A stretch of DNA of 64,000 bases from Mesonia ostreae (lineage in GTDB: Bacteria > Bacteroidota > Bacteroidia > Flavobacteriales > Flavobacteriaceae): positions 62,001 through 126,000 of the forward strand of contig NZ_JAVRBG010000003.1 in the NCBI RefSeq assembly GCF_031845265.1, written 5' to 3'. Of the stretch, positions 43,882 to 52,328 are shown in pieces. Made by a program: the position numbers and the translations under genes. The notes beneath the pieces are model-generated. The model was not told the DNA's origin. It saw only the letters and a program-made list of their open reading frames with translations, and did not search any database. Every line of letters starts with the position of its first letter. Positions within the stretch are counted from its first letter, which is position 1.

Positions 43882-45054
43882 CTACTCTCTTCGGAATTTT
43901 TTAGTTTCTTCAAAAACATGTTCTAGAATTGCTTTGTCTTCTTCCGTAAAGTCAATACTGCGACGTTGCATCACTTTTTCGGCAACTTCAAAAGCTTTGT
44001 TGGTTTTGTAGGTTGTAGTTCCATTACTTCCGCCCCAACTGAAACTCGGGATAAAGTTACGCGGAAATCCTGCTCCAAAAATATTAGCACTTACGCCCAC
44101 AACGGTTCCCGTATTAAACATGGTGTTGATTCCACATTTGGAATGATCTCCCATCATCAATCCGCAAAACTGAAGTCCTGTGGGAGCAAAACGCTCGGTT
44201 TCATAATCCCACAAACGCACCTCAGCATAATTATTTTTTAAATTGGAGTTGTTGGTATCTGCGCCTAAATTACACCATTCTCCCAACACCGAATTTCCTA
44301 AAAACCCATCGTGTCCTTTATTAGAATATCCCATAAGAACAGAATTATTCACTTCTCCCCCCACTTTACAATGTGGGCCCACAGTTGTGGCTCCGTAAAT
44401 TTTAGCACCCATTTTTAGCGTGGCGTGATCACAAAGTGCAAAAGGTCCTCTCACGGTACAGCCTTCCATTACTTCAGCATCTTTTCCTATGTAAATAGGT
44501 CCGCTAGAAGCGTTTAATGAAGCCATAGTTAACTTCGCTCCTTCTTCTATAAAGATTTGCTCTTTATTAACGCAAAAAACTCCTTCAGGAATTTCAACAG
44601 AAGTTCGGTCTTTGGTGAGTAAAATAAAATCAGCTTGAATCGCTAAATCGTTTTTAGCAAAAAGATCCCAAGAATGAACAAGTATTAAAGGTTCTTTTAC
44701 CACTTCAATAGTTTCACATTGATCTAAATCTACTTCTTCATCTTCCTTTGTTCTAAAGGCGATGTATGTATCTTTAAAAGTTAAAACTTGATGTTCTTTT
44801 AAGTTTTTTATTTGCTCTACTAAACTTTCTGATGGGCAAACAGCCGCATTGATCATGGTATTTTGCTCCATCTCTACCATAGGCCAACGTTCTGCCAAAT
44901 AATCTTCGGTAACGGTGGTTGTGGTGGTTTCTAAGAATTTTTCCCATTTTTCCCGTAGGGTTAAAATCCCAAAACGCAAATCGGCTACGGGTTTGGTATA
45001 GGTAAAAGGAAGCAATTGCTTTCTTGCCGCTCCATCAAATAATATATAATTCAT
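43882..45054 (-). CDS. GlmU-like left-handed beta-helix protein
   Basis: A 390-residue protein of a Bacteroidota family annotated as GlmU-like sugar nucleotidyltransferase. The N-terminal domain starts NYILFDGAARKQLLPFTYTKPVADLR but lacks the LAAGxGTRM loop that binds the nucleotide in true pyrophosphorylases. From about residue 180 it is a left-handed parallel beta-helix of hexapeptide repeats (IYIGKDAEVMEGCTVRGP, KIYGATTVGPHCKVGGEV, GEWCNLGADTNNSNLKN), like an acyltransferase domain. So acyl transfer is plausible but pyrophosphorylase activity is doubtful. A TACCTTTG element at 45076 excludes the longer start at 45078; ATGs at 45054 and 45060 remain. Confidence 0.82.
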   Translation of the reverse strand: MNYILFDGAARKQLLPFTYTKPVADLRFGILTLREKWEKFLETTTTTVTEDYLAERWPMVEMEQNTMINAAVCPSESLVEQIKNLKEHQVLTFKDTYIAFRTKEDEEVDLDQCETIEVVKEPLILVHSWDLFAKNDLAIQADFILLTKDRTSVEIPEGVFCVNKEQIFIEEGAKLTMASLNASSGPIYIGKDAEVMEGCTVRGPFALCDHATLKMGAKIYGATTVGPHCKVGGEVNNSVLMGYSNKGHDGFLGNSVLGEWCNLGADTNNSNLKNNYAEVRLWDYETERFAPTGLQFCGLMMGDHSKCGINTMFNTGTVVGVSANIFGAGFPRNFIPSFSWGGSNGTTTYKTNKAFEVAEKVMQRRSIDFTEEDKAILEHVFEETKKFRRE

Positions 45055-45075
45055 CCTCATTGTAATTTTAGAAAA

Positions 45076-45083
45076 CAAAGGTA
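45076..45083 (-). promoter_or_regulatory. -7 element of the GlmU-like gene
   Basis: TACCTTTG on the minus strand, 21 bp before ATG 45054. No TTG at the -33 position. Confidence 0.5.
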
Positions 45084-45237
45084 AGGAAGTTTTTTGTAGC
45101 TGCTTTTTTTAGGATTTTATTTTTATTATGGAAAATGGACTTGGAAATAACTTTACGGAATTAATTTCACATAGAAATACTTCCACGAAAACGAAAAAAC
45201 TGAAAATATCAGCTATATAATTCTAGCCTTTTTGTTT

Positions 45238-45268
45238 TTGATGTTGACTGACTTATTTACTACTTTTA
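45238..45268 (+). promoter_or_regulatory. Candidate promoter of panB
   Basis: TTG (45238-45240), a 20-bp spacer and TACTTTTA (45261-45268), one base short of the TAnnTTTG consensus, 23 bp before the panB ATG. Confidence 0.45.
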
Positions 45269-45291
45269 CGATAACTTAAAATAGAAAATGC

Positions 45292-46110
45292 ATGTCTGTC
45301 GCAAAAAAAGAATATAAAAGAGTAACGGTAAAATCATTAGTAGATATGAAGGCTAACGGAGAGAAAATCTCTATGCTTACGGCTTATGATTATACTATGG
45401 CAAAAATTGTAGATGGTGCCGGGATTGATGTTATTTTGGTAGGAGATTCTGCCTCTAATGTGATGGCGGGGCACGAAACTACCTTACCCATTACCTTAGA
45501 CCAAATGATTTATCACGCTTCTTCTGTAGTTAGGGCTATTGACAGGTCGCTTGTTGTGGTAGATTTGCCTTTTGGAAGTTACCAAAGTGATCCTAAAGAA
45601 GCTTTGCGTTCTGCGATTAGAATTATGAAAGAGAGCGGCGGCCACGCAGTAAAATTAGAGGGCGGAAAAGAAGTAAAAGAATCTATTAAGCGGATTTTAA
45701 ATGCAGGAATTCCTGTTATGGGGCATTTAGGCCTTACGCCACAATCAATTTATAAATTTGGAACGTATACTGTAAGAGCTAAAGAAGAAGAAGAGGCTAA
45801 AAAGTTAAAAGAAGATGCTAAACTCTTAGAGAAAATAGGTTGTTTTTCTATTGTTTTAGAAAAAGTACCTGCCAAATTAGCGCAAGAAGTGGCCGAAAGT
45901 GTTTCTATTCCCGTAATAGGAATTGGCGCTGGTGGTGGCGTAGATGGTCAAGTTTTGGTGGTGCACGATATGATTGGAATGACGCAAGAGTTTCACCCTC
46001 GTTTTTTACGCCGTTATCTAGATTTATATACTGAGATGACTACTGCTTTTCAGGAATATAATAAAGATGTAAAATCGTCTGATTTTCCTAATAAGAAAGA
46101 GCAGTATTAA
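45292..46110 (+). CDS. panB: 3-methyl-2-oxobutanoate hydroxymethyltransferase
   Basis: Adds a hydroxymethyl group from methylene-tetrahydrofolate to 2-oxoisovalerate to give ketopantoate, the first committed step of pantothenate (CoA) synthesis. The 272-residue TIM barrel has MLTAYDYTMAKIVDGAGID, the metal- and substrate-binding VGDSASNVMAGHETT, GGHAVKLEGG, MGHLGLTPQS and the catalytic glutamate in LEKVP, then IPVIGIGAGGGVDGQVLV. No panC is in view. The SdpI-like gene overlaps its stop codon by one base. Confidence 0.96.
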   Translation: MSVAKKEYKRVTVKSLVDMKANGEKISMLTAYDYTMAKIVDGAGIDVILVGDSASNVMAGHETTLPITLDQMIYHASSVVRAIDRSLVVVDLPFGSYQSDPKEALRSAIRIMKESGGHAVKLEGGKEVKESIKRILNAGIPVMGHLGLTPQSIYKFGTYTVRAKEEEEAKKLKEDAKLLEKIGCFSIVLEKVPAKLAQEVAESVSIPVIGIGAGGGVDGQVLVVHDMIGMTQEFHPRFLRRYLDLYTEMTTAFQEYNKDVKSSDFPNKKEQY

Positions 46111-46460
46111 TGGAGAGCACTGTTGTAGGTCCGTTTTTGCTTTTAGATGCATTTACAGGCGTAGTTTTTATTCTTTTGGGTTGGGTATTGTATAAATATC
46201 CGCCCAAAGAAATCAATTCGCTTTATGGCTATAGGACCTCAAAATCTATGAAGTCTCAAGAAGCTTGGGACTTTGCGCAACAGTATTCTGGCAAGTTAAT
46301 GGTGAAAACAGGTGCTTTTTTGTTGGTGGTAGGTGTATTGGGAGCTTACCTAATTCCTATTTCTTTTATATGGGAAATATTTGTTGCTATTTTTGCATTT
46401 TCAATTGCGATTCTAGCCTTATTTTATTTTACCGAAAGTGAATTGGATCAAATCACTTAA
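46110..46460 (+). CDS. SdpI-family membrane protein
   Basis: A 116-residue membrane protein with three hydrophobic helices and the SdpI motif NSLYGYRTSKSMKSQEAWDFAQ (shown over two helices' junction, residues about 36-57). Bacillus SdpI gives immunity to the SDP toxin, but in Bacteroidota the family is widespread and its role undetermined. Its ATG overlaps the panB TAA by one base (TAATG), so translation is coupled to panB; a link to pantothenate metabolism is not implied by the family. Confidence 0.78.
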   Translation: MESTVVGPFLLLDAFTGVVFILLGWVLYKYPPKEINSLYGYRTSKSMKSQEAWDFAQQYSGKLMVKTGAFLLVVGVLGAYLIPISFIWEIFVAIFAFSIAILALFYFTESELDQIT

Positions 46461-46507
46461 ACCCTAATTACGATGTAAATTAAACTCTTATTTAACTTTA
46501 CTACCCA

Positions 46508-47637
46508 TTGAATACCTTTACAAAATTTGACCTAAAAATCTTAAGACTTTGTTCTATAGGTCTAATTATGGGTATTTTTATCTCTTTTCCGCTATGGACC
46601 CAAGATAGATTATTTCCCTTACTACCCGTTTTCAAATTCTTAAACTTGCCAAGCTTTATTGGCAATTATTTAATTTATGTTCTATTAGGTGTATTGACTA
46701 GCCTTCTTTTTTTTCCAAAAAAAATTACTGTTTCTCTTGCTTTACTCTTACTACTTGCTTTAGGTTTAGAAGACCAAATGCGTTGGCAACCTTGGGTTTA
46801 TATCTATTTGCTATTTTTTTTAGGTTTTATTTTTCGCATTCCGCCTTCCAATCGGCTGTTTTATTTTCGGTTATTACTCATCAGTATTTATTTTTGGAGT
46901 GGCATCCATAAAATAAATTCGAATTTTGTAGATCATATCTTTATTCCCATGGCTAGAGATGTGTTTATGTTACACCTTCCTAAATATAGAATTATTGGCT
47001 ACGGCGTTTCATTGTTAGAAATAAGTATAGGCATTGGATTAGCCTTTAAACTTACACAACGCTACGCTTTTTTTGCACTTTGTGCGCTTCACATGATCAT
47101 TCTTTCGTGGGTGAGTCCCTGGGGTAAAACCCTAATCAGATAATTATTCCTTGGAATTTGGTAATGATGGGATTAAGCTTTTGCTGTTTTTATTCTAAAG
47201 CAACATTAAGTTTCTCGCAACAATTTATGAAAGTACCTTTCCGTAAAGCTAAGAAAGCGCTACTACTTGTATTTTTCTTATTACCGCTTTTATCTTATAT
47301 TGAAATGTGGCCTTACTATTTCTCATTTCATTTATATTCTGGCAAAGGCCAAACTTTATCTATAGCATATAAAGAAGCTCCTCTTGAGGTGCCCAAAAAA
47401 TATTATTTCCATTCACCTAAATATACTCGTTTTGAGAGCTCTAAGGTCATTAACTTAAACAAATGGTCTTACCAAGAATTAGGAGTTCCTGTACCCTCCA
47501 ATCTGCATATTTTTCAACAACTGGCTGCGTATTTTTGTACTTTTTCAGAAAAAAACAAACCTACATTTTTGCTCTATAAAACTTTAAATTATCAGGGAGA
47601 ATATGAAGTGTATACTTGTGATGAATTTGATTTATAG
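46508..47637 (+). pseudogene. Multi-pass membrane protein gene split by a frameshift
   Basis: Two adjacent frames read as one protein. The first (TTG 46508 to 47143) encodes six or so transmembrane helices, including FYFRLLLISIYFWSGIHKIN and IGYGVSLLEISIGIGLAF, like DoxX/HTTM-type membrane proteins. It runs out in SWVSPWGKTLIR. The other frame continues from the same place as NPNQIIIPWNLVMMGLSFCC and then a helix and a soluble tail ending at 47637. The switch maps to the GGGGTAAAA run at 47121-47129, so a one-base indel joins them into about 375 residues. Either a recent pseudogene or a homopolymer sequencing error. I do not know its function. Confidence 0.65.
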
Positions 47638-47663
47638 TTACTTTTGAAGCTAAATCATTTCTT

Positions 47664-48368
47664 TTGAGTAAAATCGTTTCTACGCCGCAAAACTTACACG
47701 TAATTTATGAAGACAATCATCTTATTATGATCAATAAACGTGCAGGAGATTTAGTACAAGGCGATAAAACAGGAGATCTTCCGTTAAGTGATGTTGTGAA
47801 AATCTACCTTAAAAAAAAATACAAAAAGCCTGGTAATGTATATCTAGGAGTGGTTCATCGCTTGGATCGTCCCACCACGGGAATCGTTTTATTCGCCAAA
47901 ACTTCCAAAGCTTTACCCCGATTGAATAAAATTTTTGCCGAAAGAAAAAACCAAAAAACCTATTGGGCGATGGTACAAAAAACGCCAAGCCCTAAAAACG
48001 GCACTTTGATACATTACCTAAAGCGAAATCCCAAACAAAATAAGTCTTATGCGCACGTTAACGAAGTTCCCGAAAGCAAAAAGGGAATTCTTCATTACAA
48101 AACCTTACAAGAATTAGATCGCTACACCTTACTGGAAATAGATTTAGAAACCGGTAGGCATCACCAAATTAGAAGTCAGCTTTCAAGTATAGGCTCTCCT
48201 ATTAAGGGCGATTTAAAATATGGTTTTAACCGAAGTAATCCCGATGCCAGTATTCATTTACACGCCAGAAAATTGACCCTCGTACATCCTGTGCAAAAAG
48301 AGGAAATGACTTTTATCGCGCCGCTTCCTAAAGATCCACTTTGGGATGCAGTAAAAGATAAGTATTAA
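47664..48368 (+). CDS. RluA-family pseudouridine synthase
   Basis: Isomerises specific uridines in rRNA or tRNA to pseudouridine. The 234-residue protein has the catalytic-aspartate motif VHRLDRPTTGIVLFAKTS (motif II, near residue 60), the NLHIYEDNHLIMINKRAGD-like motif I at the N-terminus, and the motif III YTLLEIDLETGRHHQIRSQLS. There is no S4 domain, so it is the short RluA/RluE-like form acting without it. Target site not predictable. The start is the TTG at 47664; no ATG gives the full motif I. It stands 26 bp after the frameshifted membrane gene. Confidence 0.9.
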   Translation: MSKIVSTPQNLHVIYEDNHLIMINKRAGDLVQGDKTGDLPLSDVVKIYLKKKYKKPGNVYLGVVHRLDRPTTGIVLFAKTSKALPRLNKIFAERKNQKTYWAMVQKTPSPKNGTLIHYLKRNPKQNKSYAHVNEVPESKKGILHYKTLQELDRYTLLEIDLETGRHHQIRSQLSSIGSPIKGDLKYGFNRSNPDASIHLHARKLTLVHPVQKEEMTFIAPLPKDPLWDAVKDKY

Positions 48369-48531
48369 AATAAGCGTTAAAAACTCGCTCTTCTTTACGG
48401 ATTTGTTCTCGTTTCACTTACTTAGATTCAGGATAGTTACATTTTGATTCTTTAATATTTATTTCTAATTTTCTAAAAAACCTGAAATTAGTCAGTCAAA
48501 ATGGAATCCAACAAGTCAATCTCAGCATCTC

Positions 48532-49911
48532 ATGAAACAACATATACAAGAATTACACGCCCAACAAGTCGATTTTTTTCTTGAAAATAATCCGTTTTCT
48601 CTAAAACAACGCATTCAATTGCTCAAAAAGCTCAAAAAAGAAATCAACGCACAGGAAGACGCAATTATAGAAGCTCTAAAAGAAGATTTCAGTAAACCCG
48701 CTTTTGAGTCGATGGTGACAGAAGTGGTTGTCGTTTATAAAGAATTAGACCTCTTTATAAAAAACCTTGAATTTTGGTCTAAACCCGAAAAAGTGAGTTC
48801 TAGTCTACTCAATTTCCCCTCTTCAGACAAAATATATCATCGCCCGTATGGGAATGTGTTGATTATCGCACCTTGGAATTATCCTTTTCAATTGGCTATA
48901 AATCCACTTATCGCGGCAATCGCTACTGGAAATACGGTTACTTTAAAACCTTCTGAACTTACACCACATACCGCATCACTTTTAAAAAAGGTGATTAACA
49001 AAGTCTTTACGGAAGAGCACGCTGTGGTTATTCAAGGCGACGAAGAGGTTGCCCAACAACTACTCAATTTAAAATGGAATTTCATCTTTTTTACTGGAAG
49101 CGTTGCTGTAGGAAAAATAGTAAATCAAGCAGCGGCAAAAAATCTAACGCCAGTCGTTTTAGAATTGGGAGGGAAAAATCCTTGTATTGTAGAATCCACA
49201 GCAAAAATACAACTTACCGCCAAGCGTATCGTTTGGGGTAAATTTTTAAATGCGGGACAAACCTGTATCGCACCAGATTATGTTTTAGTTCACAAAAGCG
49301 TTAAACCAGCACTTATAAAAGCTTTAAAAGAAGAAATTATAGCTTCTTACGGGAAAAACACCATCGATTCTCCAGATTATGCCCGAATCATTAACTCATC
49401 ACATTTTGAGCGTTTAGAATCCTTAATTGATGAAGAAAAAGTTGCTTTTGGCGGACAAACAGATGCAGAATCAAATTTTATAGCTCCTACGTTAATCGAG
49501 GAACCAGCGCTTAACGACAAAGTGATGGGAGGTGAAATTTTTGGCCCCATTCTTCCAATTATTTCTTATGATGAAGAGCGGGAATTGAAAAAAATTATTA
49601 GTTCCTATGCTGCTTCATTAGCTTTTTTCGTTTTCACGGAAAATAAAGATTTCGCTGAAAATATTATGGCACAGTTTCCTTTTGGCGGTGGCGTTATCAA
49701 CGATGTAGTAATTCATTTTGCTAATGAAAAATTACCTTTTGGAGGCGTTGGAAATAGCGGAATTGGCGCTTACCATGGCAAACACAGTTTTAACTGCTTT
49801 ACGCACCAGCAATCTGTAGTAAACCATAAAACTTGGATAGATATCCCTTTTCGCTACGCGCCTTACGGAAATAAACTCTCTTGGATTAAAAGGTTTAAAA
49901 ATTGGCTTTAG
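48532..49911 (+). CDS. Aldehyde dehydrogenase (class 3-like)
   Basis: Oxidises an aldehyde to its acid with NAD(P). The 459-residue length and lack of an N-terminal extension fit the membrane-associated/class 3 branch. Visible motifs: NVLIIAPWNYPFQLAINPL, KPSELTPHTASLL (cofactor), FFTGSVAVGKIVNQ, catalytic Glu in LELGGKNPCIVE, catalytic Cys in NAGQTCIAPDYVLV, and GEIFGPILPI. The substrate is unknown; fatty or aromatic aldehydes are typical of this branch. A double hairpin follows the stop. Confidence 0.92.
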   Translation: MKQHIQELHAQQVDFFLENNPFSLKQRIQLLKKLKKEINAQEDAIIEALKEDFSKPAFESMVTEVVVVYKELDLFIKNLEFWSKPEKVSSSLLNFPSSDKIYHRPYGNVLIIAPWNYPFQLAINPLIAAIATGNTVTLKPSELTPHTASLLKKVINKVFTEEHAVVIQGDEEVAQQLLNLKWNFIFFTGSVAVGKIVNQAAAKNLTPVVLELGGKNPCIVESTAKIQLTAKRIVWGKFLNAGQTCIAPDYVLVHKSVKPALIKALKEEIIASYGKNTIDSPDYARIINSSHFERLESLIDEEKVAFGGQTDAESNFIAPTLIEEPALNDKVMGGEIFGPILPIISYDEERELKKIISSYAASLAFFVFTENKDFAENIMAQFPFGGGVINDVVIHFANEKLPFGGVGNSGIGAYHGKHSFNCFTHQQSVVNHKTWIDIPFRYAPYGNKLSWIKRFKNWL

Positions 49912-49931
49912 CCAATTGTTGTTTAAAAACT

Positions 49932-49974
49932 CCCCTCCTTAAGCAAGGAGGGGTCTTTTTCACTTGTGAAAAAG
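49932..49974 (+). terminator. Two adjoining hairpins after the aldehyde dehydrogenase gene
   Basis: CCCCTCCTT (49932-49940) pairs with 49945-49953 around a 4-nt loop and is followed by TCTTTTT, a good terminator. Immediately after, CTTTTTCAC (49955-49963) pairs with GTGAAAAAG (49966-49974) with a 2-nt loop, sharing the T-run, so the reverse direction could be served as well. Confidence 0.75.
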
Positions 49975-50017
49975 TGGTTGGTTGTGATAGCCTCTACCCT
50001 TATATAAATAATCCCAA

Positions 50018-50869
50018 CTAATAAATACATTTAAACTCAACCTTATCCCCTTGTTTCTTTTGCGACAAGATTTGTATACTTTCTTCGGTTAATTGAAAAA
50101 TTCTAGGATAGCCTCCCGTAGTTTGCGCATCTCGCATCAAGATAATCAAACTTCCATCGGGCGTTAACTGTACCGTTCCTGGCAAAACGGGCTGTGAAAG
50201 CATGCCTTCTAAAGAATTAGGGAATTGCTCGTCTATTTGATACGCCATTCGGCTATTGTTTTTAGAGATGGTCAACATTTGTATTTGCAACTGAATTTGT
50301 AGTTCGTTCGAGAGCCTGTCCCATTCTGGACCCTTATACACTTCTAAGACTTTGGAAACATAGCGTTTAATGTCATATTTTATTCCTGCAAAATTCTGTG
50401 GTAAATCTTCTGATTGTAAATCGAAGGGCAAAGTTTCTCCTTTTTGTAAGCCTGCATAGCTCGTTATTGGGTAATACTGACTTCGGCTTTTAAGAAACTC
50501 TTTGGTTTTAAAGCCACCAGAAATTGCTATATAAGCTCGAACCCCTTGCGTGATCTGCTGAATGTGCAGTTGATCTCCTTTATCAACCAAAAAAGGCTTC
50601 AAAAGCTCTATTTTTTGACCGTTTAGCGTTGCTTGGGCTTCTATTCCAACAACTACGATTAAAACTTCTTCTTGAAATTCTAAAATTGGACCTAATAAAG
50701 TTAGCTCCATTACAGCTTCAAACTCTTCATTTCCTACTAAAAGATTAGCCATTTTAGCTGAATATCGATCCATCACTCCGCTTTGCGGAACTCCCCATCC
50801 CGCAAAACCGAATCTTCCCAAATCTTGGACGCTCGATAATAATCCTTCTTTGATCACTTTTACACTCAT
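50018..50869 (-). CDS. pxpC: 5-oxoprolinase subunit C
   Basis: Subunit of the ATP-dependent bacterial 5-oxoprolinase (PxpABC), which opens pyroglutamate to glutamate. The 283-residue protein is the KipA/AHS2-type domain: VIKEGLLSSVQDLGRFGFAGWGVPQSGVMD at the N-terminus (in overlapping pieces), QGVRAYIAISGG, YKGPEWDRLSNE, and DGSLIILMRDAQTTGGYPRI. The start overlaps the pxpB stop by four bases. Last gene of the run; the order on this strand is pxpA, pxpB, pxpC. Confidence 0.9.
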   Translation of the reverse strand: MSVKVIKEGLLSSVQDLGRFGFAGWGVPQSGVMDRYSAKMANLLVGNEEFEAVMELTLLGPILEFQEEVLIVVVGIEAQATLNGQKIELLKPFLVDKGDQLHIQQITQGVRAYIAISGGFKTKEFLKSRSQYYPITSYAGLQKGETLPFDLQSEDLPQNFAGIKYDIKRYVSKVLEVYKGPEWDRLSNELQIQLQIQMLTISKNNSRMAYQIDEQFPNSLEGMLSQPVLPGTVQLTPDGSLIILMRDAQTTGGYPRIFQLTEESIQILSQKKQGDKVEFKCIY

Positions 50870-51594
50870 CCTTTTATATTTTCAATTTTGTATGCTCCCA
50901 TCTCCACTTGTCTCAAAGTTTCTTGATGCTCGTTTTTAGAAATAGATTTAAATCGAACTTCATCTCCTGGTAAAAAAGGAGAAGGAGAAGTTTGAGAGCT
51001 ATCAAATAATGTCAACGGACAATTACCAATAAGTTGCCATCCTCCTGCTGAATTTTGAGGGTAAATTCCGGTTTGTTTTTCACCAATTCCTACCGCTCCT
51101 TTTTTCACATGTAAACGCGGTGTTTTTTTACGCGGAATTTGAAGTGTTTTAGGCAAGCCTCCTAAATATAAAAATCCAGGCAAAAAGCCGATAAAATATA
51201 ACGTATAAATAGAAGAAGTGTGAAGCTTTATAAATTCTTCTGAAGACAGATCTTTGTCTTGGCAAATTTCTTCCAAATCCAATGCAAATTCTTCTTCATA
51301 ACAAACGGGAAGAATATAAGTGTTCACCTTCATTTTTTGATCAAAATTGATATTCAAAAGCAATTTTTTCAATACCGATATTTCATCATAAGTATTTTCT
51401 ATACCTAAACCATAATTAATTAATAATGAATTATATGTGTTATTTACCTCAACATTTGATTTAATATAATTTTCTTGTATTATTTTTTTGCATTGCAGGA
51501 TTTCTTTCAGTATATCTTTCTCTATTATTTCTTCCCAAGAGATAAGAATTGCTCTTTCTCCCAAAGTTTTAAAAGTAAGTTGATCCACTTCCAT
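50866..51594 (-). CDS. pxpB: 5-oxoprolinase subunit B
   Basis: The KipI/AHS1-type subunit of the PxpABC complex, 242 residues. Motifs: FKTLGERAILISWEEIIE at the N-terminus, the YTLYFIGFLPGFLYLGGLP stretch, PRKKTPRLHVKKGAVGIGEKQTGIYP (in pieces) and SAGGWQLIGNCPLTLFDS, all characteristic of this family. It lies between pxpA (19 bp gap) and pxpC (4 bp overlap), which supports function as one complex rather than as a sporulation-kinase inhibitor, the older annotation of KipI. Confidence 0.9.
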   Translation of the reverse strand: MEVDQLTFKTLGERAILISWEEIIEKDILKEILQCKKIIQENYIKSNVEVNNTYNSLLINYGLGIENTYDEISVLKKLLLNINFDQKMKVNTYILPVCYEEEFALDLEEICQDKDLSSEEFIKLHTSSIYTLYFIGFLPGFLYLGGLPKTLQIPRKKTPRLHVKKGAVGIGEKQTGIYPQNSAGGWQLIGNCPLTLFDSSQTSPSPFLPGDEVRFKSISKNEHQETLRQVEMGAYKIENIKG

Positions 51595-51613
51595 AGCTTT
51601 ATTTTTATTGGAT

Positions 51614-52321
51614 TTAATAATTCAAATTTTGCTTCAAATACTCCAAAATCTCTAACGAATTTTGAGTATCACTATGTACGCAAATCGTATCAAATTTTTG
51701 ATGTAAAATATCTCCTTCTTTACTAATAATTTCTCCCTTATTTACCATCATTTTCACTCGCTCTAAAATACTATGTTTATCCTGTAAAACAGCTTCATTT
51801 TCACCTCTAGGGACTAAACTAAAATCAGATTCATAAGCACGGTCTGCAAAACCTTCAATCGCTATTTTTAATTGTGTTTCTGCCAAGTTTTTTACTACTG
51901 ATTTTGGAGACACAAAAAGTATGAGGTTTTCATCTATCTCTTTTACTAACTCAACCAACATCTTAGATTTCTCCGTATGGTATTTTAACTCATTATAAAG
52001 TGCACCGTGCGGTTTAACGTGATGAAGCCTCCCTCCTAGCCTTTCGGTAATCTCTTTTACTAACAAAATCTGACTTTTAAGCGACTTTCGTAAATCGATG
52101 AGATCTAACTCGATAATTTTTCTTCCAAAGCTTTCTTGATCTGGATAAGAAGGATGTGCGCCAATCTTCACCTGCTTTTTTATAGCAAGCTGAATCGCTA
52201 CTTCTACCGTATTTGCATCGCCAAAATGCCCGCCACAGGCGATGTTACAAGACGAAATGAGAGGCATTAGCCTCTCATCGTATATTTCTCCCTCTGCTAA
52301 ATCACAGTTAATGTCTATCAT
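51614..52321 (-). CDS. pxpA: 5-oxoprolinase subunit A (LamB/YcsF family)
   Basis: The 235-residue LamB/YcsF-type subunit, a (beta/alpha) barrel that acts with PxpB and PxpC on 5-oxoproline. It starts DINCDLAEG, with SSCNIACGGHFGDANTVEVA (metal/substrate histidine), KIGAHPSYPDQESFGRK, and the RLHHVKPHGALYN motif, all family marks. Usual length is 240-255, so this is slightly short but complete. It begins 7 bp after the DUF2891 gene on the same strand. Confidence 0.92.
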   Translation of the reverse strand: MIDINCDLAEGEIYDERLMPLISSCNIACGGHFGDANTVEVAIQLAIKKQVKIGAHPSYPDQESFGRKIIELDLIDLRKSLKSQILLVKEITERLGGRLHHVKPHGALYNELKYHTEKSKMLVELVKEIDENLILFVSPKSVVKNLAETQLKIAIEGFADRAYESDFSLVPRGENEAVLQDKHSILERVKMMVNKGEIISKEGDILHQKFDTICVHSDTQNSLEILEYLKQNLNY

Positions 52322-52328
52322 TTCTATA

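Noticed and set aside
46110..46460. Possible bacteriocin immunity system because of SdpI similarity
   Set aside because: No SdpC-like toxin or export genes are near; the neighbour is panB, so an immunity role is unsupported.
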